This document shows positions 12,275 to 25,008 of a stretch of DNA of 64,000 bases, in pieces. The position numbers and the translations under genes were made by a program. The notes beneath the pieces were generated by a model. It made no database searches. It was given only the letters and a program-made list of their open reading frames with translations, and was not told the DNA's origin. Numbering within the stretch: position 1 is the first letter of the stretch; each line of letters begins with the position of its first letter. Source of the DNA: Syncephalis plumigaleata (taxonomy: Eukaryota > Zoopagomycota > Zoopagomycetes > Zoopagales > Piptocephalidaceae); assembly GCA_025201365.1 (NCBI GenBank), contig JAIXMF010000007.1, positions 124,001-188,000 of the forward strand, given 5' to 3'.

Positions 12275-14074
12275 TCTTATGATCGTATATGAATATATTT
12301 ATATGAATATCATTTATATGATTGATCTGGGTTTTTGCGTTTATCTTTGTTTACCAGCTACTTTATGAATAAATTATTACTACTCGTTTATTGCAATCAT
12401 GATCATTACGATAAAATACTCGAGTACATCACAAGTGACGAGAGGCATCATTGTAGTGCTGCTTTTTTTTGTTTCTTGCTTCTTGCTTCCGCTATACACC
12501 ACATCCAGCTATTTCCTGTATTCCATGCTCTATATGGTAATTGCTACTCGCATGCTACGTGAATGACCCAAGTACCATCTGGATATTGTCTTCTTTTGGG
12601 ATGGCCATTCTCTTTTTGCAATTAGAGAACCCGTGAATAAACAAAGGTGGACGTAACAAATCTTTACTTGATGCTCATCATTATCCATAAATGATTCGAG
12701 CCATATGCTACTCGCTGCACTTTAACTAATCAAGATGTTAGCATGCCATATCAATATCACCGTTATAGCCGTTGTCAACGATGATGACATCCAATTTGAA
12801 TGGAATGACCGCGTGCTATCGCCACAAAGCATGGGGAAACACCCTAACAATGCGTTATCTCTAAATAAGTTCCTGATTACATTTTGTGTGTTTGCGTGTA
12901 TCTTTATGTTTATTGGAACAAGCTTGCTTGTGTGTAGTATGACTTGCTAGTTGGTTGGTTGGCTAACTTCTATCAGTTCAAGTGTCATCATTGGTGCTTC
13001 AGTGTGTTTGGTATTGAACTTGAGAATTCCCTCCTTGTCGCGTGCAGCTCGCCTATCATTGCTATTGTCGAGAACACCACGCGTACTGCACAGAAGATCA
13101 GGCCGCATGGTAGCACCTAACCGTAAACCACGCGCCTTGTCCTTTTCTAGTAGTAGCACACTAAACGCCGCATGCTTCATTCCTGCCATCATAGGATGTA
13201 TAGGTATCGAAATAACGGGATGACGATTTATTTCCTATCCGTTCATACACACATACGCACATACGCATATGTGTGCACCTATATTGGATGAAGACAACTT
13301 TGTGGAGATGAAAGCGCACAAGTTTATGCAATGTGATCATACGGCCAAGGCAACCGCATGAAGTTGAATGCACTAACGATATGAACAAGGAATTGTCAAT
13401 GCTATATTAGCTTGATTCATCGATTGTCTACCGCTTTGTCTCGTTTGCTTTATTCGAATCAACTTTTACAGCCATTTAATTCACCAAGACTCACTCGCTC
13501 ACTCGCTCACTCACTCCTCTTATTCTCGATACTCACACTACGTTTTACCACGTTCACTTGTGTATTTTTGTTGGTCACTATTATTATTGACGGCGTTCTT
13601 TCCTCGTTATCTTCCGACTAGTCGCGGTCACTTATTTCCCGTAGTACAGCCTTGCTTCGTGCTACCATTACTACTAGTATACTTTCTACTCGGCTGTGCC
13701 AACAAATTTACTTTTCTTCGCTTTAATGCATAATCCTTGATTTAATTTTTTGGAATATCTATCTTTATATAACTTGCGCTATTTTATTAAGAAGAAAAGT
13801 ACGCAAGCAATTCATCTTTTTTTGTTGAACTAGTATCATAACATCGCAATTGATACTACCATTACACTCTCACTTTCACTTACTTTGATCGTCTGTCTGG
13901 CGTGAGTGTGCTGAAACATTCATAGAATTTTATCATCCCTCTTTACTAGTCTATTGGTTTGACTTGCTTTCCTTAGATAGCCATTACTTGAAGCTTTACT
14001 ATACGCCATCACATCAACAAGTCAAATCTGAAGTTATAACAATAATAATAGTAATAGCCTAATAGATCGGCATA
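12275..14074. other. Intergenic region
   Basis: Facing open frames on both strands around 12,950-13,220 (81-90 codons) lack recognisable features, and I could not choose between them. Tracts of ACTC repeats (about 13,488-13,518) and CT-rich DNA suggest promoter or UTR sequence for the gene at 14,075. Confidence 0.4.
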
Positions 14075-15817
14075 ATGTTTTCCATCACTCAAACACCATC
14101 GAGACCATCACTGGTATCGATTTGCTCTTCCATCGCCCCTAAAGAGCAGCATTGTCTTCACTTTGAATCGGAGCACCCGCAACCATCGCGATCCCGTTTG
14201 CAACGCTGGGCAAAACATATTCCTGTATTGCCAAAGAAGATTGGACGACGTTTGCAACGTTCCAAATCCACCAATTCAGCACCAGTCGGTGATATCGTCA
14301 AAGCTCCTTCAAGGGCAGCCGTGCCAGTCTCTCATGATATTCCCGAGAGTCCAATGGAGGATGAGGATAAGTTCGATCTTCCATCGCCACAGCTTGATGC
14401 GTTTCGTATGCCAGTTCTGCTTGATGCAGAGTTTGCACGAATTACCACAGGCAAGTCAACGGCATCGTTGACACTTCAACGACAGTCAACCATTAGATTA
14501 AGTGAAGTTATGGACTTGGAGTCAACGCCATGCCAGAGTCCATCGAGTGTCAGTGCTACATGCGGATCATCGACCTTGCCACTTACACCTGTATCGCCAA
14601 CACCTACCATGGCAAATGAGCGCGAATGCACCCACCCGTTCGCACTCGTACTATGCCATCAATTCGTGCTGCGCAGCGCGCTAAACCACACTCTTGGTAC
14701 GGTGAAGTGAGTAGGATAAGCGAGGATAAACAACAAGAACAACAGCAGCAACAGCAGCAAGAACAAGAGCAAGAGAGAAAATGCTCACTACGACCTCGTT
14801 TAATATCACCTGCAAGTGAAGTATTCCTGGCTGATACGGCCAATTGTTCCTCGGCAACCTTGTTGGCATCGATACCATCAAATGGTGCCATTCCAAGCTT
14901 GGATAAAATTGACACTCCATCATCGCCATCGATGACATCTACGGTAACCGACAACGTATCAAGCACGGAATCACCTCATAAACCATCCAAGTCGCAAAAG
15001 AAAGCCTTGATCACCCCTTGTTACGATCACTAAGGCAAGAATCATGCGTGTTTTGTCATCGTCGGCAGCATCCACCAACGACAAGGAGATCTCCAGTGTG
15101 ATGATGAAGAAATCGAAAACGACAACAGGCTTAAGATCCTCCTTGGCCGCTACACTAAGCCTTTCCCCGCGTAACAGTCTATCCCTAGGACTGCAATCAT
15201 CGATGGAGCGTAATTGCAGTGGAACGACGACCGCTTCCATTGAATCCACCATCATTGGTAGTGGTGGTGATGGCGATGCAACAACCGCCATGATCGACAT
15301 GGATCTAGCATGTTGTTTCAAACCAGTGTTTGAACTGAATCAAGCACAAATCGATGCTAATGAACGATTACGTCGACAGCAGCATGCCTCCGCTTTGTTC
15401 GATCGATTGGCCGAGGAAACCAGCCATCGTGGCGGTAGAAGCAATCGTCGTCGATTCAAAGAGGACACACTACCAGAATGCAAGTTTGAACCGGGTACAC
15501 TTCGTTTAACATTGACACCGTCGCTGGTACGCGGTGACGAGTTTACCTGGTCCGATGATTCTCCCTATGGTTCATCAGAAAATGATACGATATCCGTACT
15601 CACTATCACCGCCAACAGCTGTAAGAATGTTGATGATGATGGTGACGAGGAGGAGGATACAACGAGTACGTTTAATGGATTGATGAGTGGCAATACTCAA
15701 TCGCTTAGGAAGCAGCGTTCCAATGGATCCCTCACCCGAGTGCCACATAGAATGTTGAGCAAAGGTTCACTACAGGCATCATGGATTCCCGAGGAGACTA
15801 GCGAGGAGACATTGTAA
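14075..15817 (+). CDS. Large disordered Ser/Pro-rich protein, unknown
   Basis: Three abutting open frames on one strand (14,075-14,710; about 14,626-15,033; 15,044-15,817) read as one intron-less gene with single-base shifts near 14,625 and 15,025, giving roughly 570 residues. Seen: a basic segment (RLQRWAKHIPVLPKKIGRRL), a Gln/Glu tract, SP/TP-rich stretches (LPLTPVSPTPTM), an ordered-looking block with KPVFELNQAQIDANERLRRQ and EFTWSDDSPYG, and acidic DDDGDEEED. No catalytic motif is visible. The many SP/TP sites suggest a phosphorylated regulatory protein; the family is not recognised. Confidence 0.6.
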
Positions 15818-16332
15818 TATATCATTATTCTGATAGTCGAATGTTCTCCTTTCTTCTTCTGCATCGCTCAATTCAATTCATTACTACTTCCATCATCTGT
15901 ACCATTAGGGATAATTATTACACTTGCATTTCCATATTATTATTTTCTACTTTTTCTACATCTGTTGCACTTTCCGCTCTTATTCATTTTCATTCCAAGT
16001 TATGTAATCCTCCATAATACTGCATTTTTATTTCGTTATTAGCATTCATATATACACACAGTCGTATATATAAAATATATATGATTAAATAAATTCAATT
16101 CTTTCTTTGTCGTATATACAATGACCGCTTATCAATTATCATGATCATTTATCGTTCAAGTAAAAGCTATTTCATACTTTATTGCAACATTTAACATTTG
16201 TAGATCACGCGCTGAATATACACCGAGGACTGACAACATCCATACTGTAGCAGATAGATATTCCATTTAGAGCCTGTTTCTGAATATAATGACTTCATCA
16301 TCATTCATAATATAATACATATATTCGCTACT
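15818..16332. other. Convergent 3' intergenic region
   Basis: Downstream of two converging genes. It holds T-rich stretches, TATATA runs at about 16,066-16,082 and several possible polyadenylation signals. No coding signal. Confidence 0.5.
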
Positions 16333-17203
16333 TTAAGCAGATGTCTTGCTCTTTTTGCCGTTTGCTTTGTCAGCTTCCTCGGCGACAGGTGTATAGACTG
16401 GTGGCGGATCATCATGCGTATTAGCAGTGGATGGACCAGCACCAGCATCTGATTCAGTAGCAGGAGGTGCATCTTGCGTTGCAACCGGTGAAGCACTCGC
16501 CGTATCCGTACTAGTCGTCGATTGGGCAGCGGCCAAAACTCGTTGCGCCTCTTCTTTCGATGCCACCACCACTACCACCGGTGAGATATGATGCTCACGA
16601 CGAGTGTCGCTATCGTGACTATTTCGATTGTCGTTACCGTTGCTACTGACACCTCTACTGTTGCCTTGTTCGATGTCGCCTATTTGATCGTAGCCTTGAC
16701 GAATAGCTCGTTGATGCGCATGTCGTAATACGATATACCAACAATGGGCGACACCTAAAATAACGTAAAATGAATGTATATTGTTAGCCATTAGACTATG
16801 AACGCTTATCCCTCACAGATCCATGTATTCGTGAATAGTCGTCCTTCTCTCCCACTCTATCATTATTATTATTATTATTGTTCGGTTGCTTGCTCTCGTT
16901 CACATTATGATACACAATACGCTATACCTATTAGCGTGATAGACAACAACCCGTATATATATCCCCGCTACTATTACTTTCTAGTCACTACCACCATCAA
17001 GTATAGCCCTATAACCCACTTGCACTATGCCACGCAGCACGCCACTGTAACGATCGCCCACCAAATACATATCCAAGTAGGGTAAGAAGTAGGTTGATGC
17101 AAAAGTCAATGCCACAACCCTCTCTTAGTAGAACGGCAATAGGTGGTAGGAAGAAGCCAAGTACAGCTATCGCAATATCGCGGGTAGTAAATACATAAGC
17201 CAT
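16333..17203 (-). CDS. PMP3/UPF0057-family small membrane protein with long cytosolic tail
   Basis: Exon 1 (17,203-17,062, ATG 17203) encodes the two-helix PMP3 fold: TRDIAIAVLGFFLPPIAVLL, REGCGIDFCINLLLTLLGYV. Exon 2 (16,754-16,333) continues GVAHCWYIVLRHAHQR. The junction closes in phase and the exons total 564 nt (187 residues). PMP3 proteins are usually only about 55 residues and tune membrane potential and salt tolerance at the plasma membrane. Here a roughly 130-residue hydrophilic tail follows, with SPVVVVVASKEEAQRVLAAA and a DDPPPVYTPV motif that resembles a PPxY site for WW-domain ubiquitin ligases (inference). The intron is unusually long for this window, about 307 bp, and holds an ATT microsatellite. 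Confidence 0.8.
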
Positions 17204-19888
17204 AATGTTCAAATAGAATGATTGGTGCTTAGTAGAAGATGAATAAAGCGAGAGCGAGCGAGCGAGCGAGAGAGTGAGGAGAGAATAGAAAAGACAAAGG
17301 AGAGAAAGAAAGAAAGGTCAATCGATGAGTTGTGTTGATGTGTGACGATTGCCAAGAATTCGATTGTTGCTCATGTTTTTGTAATTTATTGGTGCATCCC
17401 CATTCCACAGCAAATTAAAATCATCCATTCAAGTCAGCACATCAATTCAACGCCATATTACGCAGTCATTTCTAGTACAGGACTTTTAAGGTCTGATTCG
17501 ACGTTGCCTATAAGCTAGCGTTGCATATCATGGCATAGAATACGCTGTACTACTTGTATCCTTTATTACATAGGACATAAAGATCGATATGACGAGTTGT
17601 TTCGATGTTACATTTGATGCTGACATCCCTGTATTCATACTTGTTAGGGAATAAACATTGCGTGTAGTTATTGTATAATCACAACTGAAATGCAACAATC
17701 GCATAGTTTCAAGTAGTTTTAATGTTCAGGATTGTCTACAAGCTTGTATTCTATTTAGATGCCACATTGTTTTGTATTAATACTTGTCCTGCTTGCTTAA
17801 TTAACGCATACTAGACACAATATTTGCAACAATGTAACATTACCATACAATCATCATCAATAGGCATTATCAGTAATTGTACAACATCTACTAGTGTGTA
17901 TTGCTATTGATCATGATTTGAATCTATTCCATTCGAAAAGATATAGCATCTCTCTAGCTATCCAGATGAATTGATGCGTTGATTACTATTTCTGTCTCAT
18001 TCATGCTTCTTCTATACGGTGATTGCACACTATTTAAACACCGTTCCCACTTTGATGATGATGGCACGTTTCCGTGCAGTACTCGTGATAGCATCGGGGT
18101 ACTCCTTGGCATACTGATAATGGAGGAATGATGCATTCTAGATTAAGTGTATGTACATATGTACTCGTTTTATTTTTACAAGTTTTTACGCATGCTGATA
18201 AATACTTCTTTTTTAGTTTCTTTACCGCTTCTTTTTCGTAGCTTTCTTTCTCATTTTCATGACTTTACTCTTGACAATTTTACTATACTTGTTATTTACG
18301 TTAACATTATTATACACACCGTTAACGATACAAATCTGATGCATCGCAACAATAGGATCCTGTATTATTCAGGTAATACTTTGTATAAATGGATGAGGGG
18401 AATACGGTTACTTGCGTAGTGTGGATGTATGCTTGTACATGTCTCTCCCTCTCTTTGTATGTCAGTTTCTTTCTTTCTTTCTCTATCTGCCTCGGTGCTT
18501 GTCTGGGTGTGTGGGCCATCATCGGGAGTAGGAGTCATCAAGGATGTTAAAGGATAGAATGATACGCGAGGGAGCATTCTCCGTATAAAATACTATACAA
18601 ATCTTCAAAACACAAAATGTTCAGCTGTTTCACGTTCTTTCCATACCACATACGCAGACAGACAGAGAGACAGAGATAGACAGAGATAGAAAGAGAAACT
18701 AAAATTACTTACTGGTAGTCTCTGCGTGGGGTGAACCATTTGCGACAAATGTCAACACGTGTGGAAAGACAATCGCCGTTTAAATATGGCAACAAAAATG
18801 TGTGTGTGGACATGATCACTTTTATCCTTTTGGCATTCCTTAAATAGATCGGTGTACAGCGACGCAATTCTCTTGTCCACTTCTAGTTGCTCCGCTAGTT
18901 CTCTCTCTCTTACTTTCTCTCTCTCTCTCTCGCTTACTCTACACACGCATTATTGCGCTGACTTTTCCTTGATTTTTATTGTGGCTTATGAATTGTGCCA
19001 TTTACTTCTTTCGTCAATAGTTGCCAACGAATTCACATCAGCACTTTTTAGATAGACGTTTTATGGTTGCCGTACCTGCTACTACTACTACTATTACTAC
19101 TTTTCCTTCATTCTATCCCACTTTCATTTCATACATTTCACGCCATCCTCGTCGTCGTCATCCTCCTACCTTTCTACCATCTTAGAGACTAGAACGTAAG
19201 TGAACAGAAAATATGCTGAAACAATCCTGCTTGATGTATGGGGAATTGATTTACATATATATATGAGAGTATATCGCTTCTTGATGTTATGGCGGTAAGA
19301 TGTGTGTTCTACTAGTGTACGACGTATCTCAAGTGTAAGAATATGTTATAGATACACCCATTTTATAGTTGTACACAGACACACGTGTGTACATGTATAG
19401 CAATGATCATCCATAGCACTTATACCATCATCATTGTTTTATATCCTGTTTTCGGTTTAATTGTAAGCCGCACTTGAATTTGTACTACTTTGCGTATATG
19501 TATGCGCATCTAATGATGATGTCGATAGTAACAATAATAATATGAATAATATGAATATGAGTCGATACTGGTGGTGGACTTTATCCAACAAGGACATCGC
19601 TGTATCTTCTTTCTTTCTTTTCTCTCTCTTCTTTCTTTCCTTTCTTTCTTTCTTTCGAATAGTTGTTTAGTTGATGATCACGCGTACTTTTATTCATTAT
19701 CCATTCTTCTTCATATTTCTTCTCTTTGTGAATTGTTCCAATACGCTATATGATTAGCAGATTGTGATTGAGAAATCGTAACGCTACGATATCACTGCTA
19801 TATTGGCAGTATTCATTCATTCATTCATTCATTGCTTTAGTAATAACTTACGATATTTATTTACTAATTATTTCATTATATTCTTATC
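17204..19888. other. Long divergent intergenic region
   Basis: About 2.7 kb between divergent genes without a supported gene. Contains GAGC repeats (about 17,252-17,270), CAGA/GATA repeats (about 18,654-18,690), CT tracts (about 18,901-18,932), CTTT/TTTC tracts (about 19,606-19,655) and an ATTC repeat (about 19,811-19,833). These are probably promoter and 5' UTR sequence in large part. Confidence 0.45.
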
Positions 19889-20941
19889 ATGTCATCGGCA
19901 ACTACCACTTTAGCGAGTACTGTCACGCCAGTGAATACTACTCCTACTGCTACAGAAGATCATTCTACCAGGAAGCCAACCATCTCGACACCGACTACGG
20001 CCACCGGTGTTACCATTACCTCGAACGAATTTCTTAGTCATCATCATTCTTCTACTACCTCCAACAACAATCACAACAATCATCACAACAACAACAACAA
20101 CACGCACACCGATAACAACGATATGACCGCTCTACAGAAGCTTTCATTGCGCGGGCTGGACCCGTTGCGTACCGTCACCTCCAATCTCGTATCTCCTCAG
20201 GTGCTACTCACGACTCGGGGTATTAGTTGCTTATACCAAGCCATTGTAGTTATCTGCTCCATCATCAATCAGCCAACCCAAGGCTGGGTATTCTTCACCT
20301 TTTTCACTCACCTCACGTTTCTCGGCGAGTTGGCCTATTTCGGGGTCGCCACCTATCACACCTTCCGCTTCACTCGTTACGCTGGCTACGTATCTCCCAC
20401 CCTAAAGGCCGAGTCACTATGGACACGGGCCCATTTCGTACTTTACAGCACGGTCGCGGTATTCCACATGCTTGTGCCCGCGGTCTACTGGGCCGTACTC
20501 TACAATCCGAAAGCGAGCAACACCGCCATGTCAATCTACTTGAACGTATCCAAGCATGGTATCGATTTCGTCTTACTAGGCATTGAGTTCGTGCTTGGCC
20601 GTATGATTGTTCCATTAGCGGCTTTGCCTTGGGTTATCTTAACGATACTTTTCTATATGTTCTGGGCTTGGATCGCACACTCCATCAATGGTCTATGGGT
20701 GTATCCGTTCCTTAACTGGGATCAACCGGCTGGCATTGTTGCCGCCTGGTACATTGGCGTTTGCCTACTAGTAGTTGCCTTTTTCGCCATATCGTATGGC
20801 GCACATCGTCTACGTGATAGACTATTCCGTCAGCGTGCTGAACGCGTGGAAGATGTGGAACGCTTACGGCGCGAATTACGCTATCGCTCCTCCTCGGCAG
20901 CGATGGAGATGCGATCACATGAAGGTCTAACCTATTCATGA
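19889..20941 (+). CDS. AIG1/FAR-17a-like multi-pass membrane protein
   Basis: A 350-codon uninterrupted gene. About 75 N-terminal residues are Thr-rich and then Asn/His-rich, likely disordered and cytosolic. The rest is a bundle of about six membrane segments: SCLYQAIVVICSIIN, GWVFFTFFTHLTFLGELAYF, AHFVLYSTVAVFHMLVPAVY, the conserved-looking KHGIDFVLLGIEFVLG, WVILTILFYMFWAWIAH and AAWYIGVCLLVVAFFAISYG. A charged tail (RAERVEDVERLRRELRYR) follows. The threonine in the second segment and the histidine in KHG fit the AIG1/ADTRP layout, whose members hydrolyse fatty-acid esters of hydroxy fatty acids through a Thr/His pair (family knowledge). The exact catalytic assignment is inference. Unlike most genes around it, it has no frame break. 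Confidence 0.65.
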   Translation: MSSATTTLASTVTPVNTTPTATEDHSTRKPTISTPTTATGVTITSNEFLSHHHSSTTSNNNHNNHHNNNNNTHTDNNDMTALQKLSLRGLDPLRTVTSNLVSPQVLLTTRGISCLYQAIVVICSIINQPTQGWVFFTFFTHLTFLGELAYFGVATYHTFRFTRYAGYVSPTLKAESLWTRAHFVLYSTVAVFHMLVPAVYWAVLYNPKASNTAMSIYLNVSKHGIDFVLLGIEFVLGRMIVPLAALPWVILTILFYMFWAWIAHSINGLWVYPFLNWDQPAGIVAAWYIGVCLLVVAFFAISYGAHRLRDRLFRQRAERVEDVERLRRELRYRSSSAAMEMRSHEGLTYS

Positions 20942-21299
20942 GCAGTATACGCAAGTAAACAAGTCGAAAGATTGCATCATGACCGTTCAACATCGTGCGA
21001 TTATCGTTCTCTTCTTTCCACAGCATCTATGAATCAATATCATGCTACAACTGCACAACAACAACAACCCAACTGCTACACCAGCAATCCTTTGTTATCT
21101 TCATGTTATTCTACTACATTTCCAGCTAACCCAGCACAGTAATGCCATTTCTTTGTTTAACTAAAACTTCTCTGACGTTTTGCATGCCATTTTCTATGAA
21201 TATAAATATAAATTATGAGTCTTTGATGTCATTATAAAACTATTACAGCCGTATCTATTTATTGATGATGTGACTAAGCAATGAAAAAAGTATATATAA
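20942..21299. other. Convergent 3' spacer
   Basis: The AIG1-like gene and AP-2 alpha end here tail to tail. AAC repeats (about 21,055-21,070) and AT-rich sequence; no gene seen. Confidence 0.5.
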
Positions 21300-24200
21300 T
21301 TAATTAATTCTAATGAAAATACAGTGTAATATTATACTACTACTACCATTATTATTACTGTTAGGCGAGTTTTGCTTCTTGTGCACTACCAAATTCGATA
21401 TAAGGTCGAAGTATACCGGCATCGCTTCGGTAGCTACAGCGTGTGTTGTACGGATGGTCAATCGGAACATCTACAATGCATATATATATATATACAATCA
21501 TGTTATTACCGCGATCATCTATCATGTAGTACCATCTAACTTACCGTTTGCGAATCATTCGGTTCCAATCGTAAAAGACAACCGATCGACTTTCACCGGC
21601 TAGAACAAGCGAGGCACCCACGATATTCTTTGGATTCGGATCACTCCCTCCAACACACCGAAACCGAAGCCCTGTACTGCTGCACGCGTATGTTGATAAT
21701 CCACCGGTTGCGCGCATGAGAACGTGCTTTGCGACTCGAGATTGACGGCGCTGCCATTGCTCTCCTCGATGGCCATACCGATACGTTTCCAACGTGAGAA
21801 GAAGTCACTTGCCGTCATATCGTTAATTGGCTCGCAGAAACGGGATAGCGAGACTGGTAGACGGATCTCGTGTTCCTTCCACGTATCGCCGAGAAGTAGC
21901 GGAAATGCATTAGCGGTGGCATAGAGAATAGTTGCTCGCAGCGGAACGCGTAGATTACTTGCGCTTGTTCACCGGGTGCCACATTCACCGGTATAATCCG
22001 GTGGCCTGCGAGCGTAGACCCTCCTGGCAGTCGAGATTCAGCTTAACACCCTGGAATGGAATGTCCGTTCGATTAAGATACGCAATGGCCAGACGTCCTC
22101 GTGGCGGGTGGAACTCGGCTTTAATGGCGATACACACCTCGGGATTGTCGAATAGCACGCCTTCAAGCTGCGTCGACAGGCGTAGGAATGATTTGTCATC
22201 CTTGAGTCGTACCGTACGCGTACCATCCTGGTTAACACGCGTGGCACTACCGCGACCATTGGATAGCACGATGGCACCTGGCTCGATACCGTTCGATGCA
22301 GCTGCAGCAGCCTCTTCCACTGGCACTTCAATGGCCGCGTCATCATTAAGATCCAGTAGATCGGCGGCATTCTCTAGGGCACGCATGCTACGTGCCAGCA
22401 CTAATGCTTGCTGTTGCGTTTCTCGTCGTTCGCGATTGACCTCCCAGCCGCCAAGTACCCAGGTGCGCTTGTCTTCCGTTTCCTCTCGTGCAACACGCGA
22501 CACTAGTGCCGATTTCCGCTCGGGGAATGGAGGCATCTCCTCGCAAACGGTAGCTAACAGTTCGGTGTCCCCGCAGCTTAGTATAGCCATATATTCGCAG
22601 GCACGCTGTTGCAGCTCGACATCAATGGCACGCGTGTAAATACGCAGTATACTCGTCACTTCATCGCGTAATTCCGGGAAAAGATTGGCATACTTGAAGA
22701 ATGTATTGAGTAAAAGTGCACGAGTCGGATGGGATGCAATACGAAACTTGGTGTAAAGAATGGATAGTTGCTCGGATGGCAAACTATTCGGCTCTTCCGA
22801 TATCAAATGGCCGAATTCACCGAGAATGTACCCGCCAACTTTCAACGCTGTCTCATGACAAATCGGTTCCGATAGTGTGCGCAGACAAATACGCGCCGCA
22901 TACTCTTGTAAATCCTCGTTGTTGCATACAATCTGCACCACACGATACCATACCTCGTCGCTTACGTGGTCGCCCGCATGCTGAATAAGCTGCAGTATCG
23001 TGTCGACATACCAGCTAAGATCGGCCGCATGTTTCTCGGCTAGAATGGCGATTTTTAACACCATTTCCTCGCGAATATTATAATCGGCCACTTGCAAATA
23101 GTTGAGTAGCTCGCCCACGATGACTCGTGCGTTATCTCGGTCACACATGCTGTACAGTAGGTCGAGAGCTCGTCTTCGCACACTGATATCCTTGTCGCGT
23201 AACGACGTTAAAATCGTGTCGAGATGTCCCTTAACGGCGGCAAGCGAATCGGGAAACGCAGCGAGATGCGCCATCGCCGCCAGTCCCAAGTAGCGTAGAT
23301 TCGTTTCTTTCGAACTTAGGAAATTACCCAAAATATGAGCGGCTTCCGTTAGCAATGACTGATCAGTGTCAAGATGAATGATCAGACTAATTGCCTCGAA
23401 GAGTACCGCATTCTGCGCGTTATTATGCTGTTGATTCTTTGGCACATCCTGCGATACATGAATGATATACTGTAAAACACGTAGTAACATTTTCCGTTCA
23501 TCTTCATTTTCTATTTAGATCATAATTAGTATTTGCAAACGTGTATATGAATCGTCCACGTAAACATTACCTGAAGGTGGATAATACTGCAATAGTCGAA
23601 TCAGTTTGACTTGCAACCAAGGATTTGGCACCTTATAGTAAAGATAATCGATTGGATAGTCCTTTTCTATAACCAGCTTTAACGTCTATTAGCAATGATC
23701 ATGAACTCGCAACAATTCTCGTTACCTTATATAAACGATAAATGGCTCGACCAACACACGGCGAGTATTCATCGGGATGCTGTTGGCATAAAGCCATGAC
23801 AAGACTCGTCACCGAAATGAGAACACCCTATATCGCGAATGGTAAGTCATTTCCAGTCTCATTGCTAATGGCGAGTATAATCTACACTAGTGGTATGTGT
23901 AGTCATCACCTACCAAGTCTGGATGATCCATTAATGGTAGAATATTTGGAGCCCATTCTCCTGCAGGAAGAACATCGTGATGCTTACGAAACAAGCGCAA
24001 CAAACAAGCGCGCTTTCTTTTTGGCAAAGCTTTTACTCGTGCTATATCATACGTTGTCGTTAGTAAGTAAATTATCGCGATAACTATCCTTATGCATTTA
24101 CTTTGATATTAGCAACTTGTAAACATCACCCGACAATGACTCGGCCATCTCACGTCCTCCAATGTTAGCAATGGCATGGAGTGCCAAACAGTTGACAATC

Positions 24201-24748
24201 TCCACCGGGTCTTCCAGGTCTTTACGCAAACTATTCACCACTAATCGGATCATTTCGTGATTCTCCGTCAATAGCAAGGTTAATGCAAGATATCCCTAGA
24301 TTGACACTGCCATTAGTTGGCGTATTCATCGCGCAATATCATCACTTACAATTTGCATCTCGCTGTATTTCGCACTGCAAATCAAGTTGACCGCCTCCGT
24401 ATGACCGAATTCAACGTCCCAGCCAGGATGTAAATGTATAGCAATTTGCAAACATATTTCTTACGCTGATATCCGTCCAATTTTCCCTCTTTATTTCGCG
24501 AATGTTAATAAAAATACTACTTAGTACTACTACTCCTTGACTAGTGTATGCTGCTTACCTTTGAATTTAGCACGAATATTCGCTAACTCTTTGTTAATTC
24601 GCTTCTCTTCTAATTCACGCACTCTACCTATATGGTGAATTCGTTACGGTTAACGTTCATCTACAAGTAGTCTTTCTCGTTTCTAATACGTAGCTACCGT
24701 ACATTTCCTAATATCTGCTATGAAGACCGTTAAACCACGCATCGACAT
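21300..24748 (-). CDS. APL3: AP-2 clathrin adaptor complex subunit alpha
   Basis: Large subunit of the plasma-membrane clathrin adaptor, binding PIP2 and cargo in endocytosis. Exon 1 at 24748 gives MSMRGLTVFIADIRK; exon 2 gives VRELEEKRINKELANIRAKF, both diagnostic of the alpha N-terminus. Later exons carry VNCLALHAIANIGGREMAES and, in one long exon (21,985-23,490), the armadillo trunk (NLRYLGLAAMAHLAAFPD, VSVRRRALDLL-like, VGGYILGEFGHLI, RACEYMAI). The ear domain follows (LNDDAAIEVPVEEA linker, IAIKAEFHPPRGRLAIAYLN, FFSRWKRIG). An intron near 21,480-21,555 joins RLEPNDSQT to MFRLTIRTTHAVATE in the last exon. Single-base deletions near 21,985, 21,660 and 21,575 split the ear frame. Since this gene is normally maintained, sequence error is likely. 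Confidence 0.85.
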
Positions 24749-25008
24749 TGTGTAAATACTATGTAATCTTGACCGGAAGAAAATAGATGAGAATAAGTAA
24801 TAAATCGATAAATGAAAGGCGCGCGCGTGTGTGTGCGCGCATACAAGTACAGTGTTTTTCCATCCAATTTGCGCATTTATCCTTTAACATTTGCTGTTTA
24901 TTAATAAATAGATTAACACAATTGTTAACACCATTATCACCGTAGAAATGCCAATTGATACAGTATAATAATGATAACAATTCAGTATTAGTAATGGATC
25001 ATTTATTG

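Noticed and set aside
12947-13223. Overlapping open frames of 81 and 90 codons on opposite strands
   Set aside because: No conserved motif, leader or splice context, and neither strand is convincing.
23742-24083. Plus-strand 113-codon frame in the AP-2 alpha gene
   Set aside because: The minus strand here encodes AP-2 alpha trunk exons; this is their antisense.
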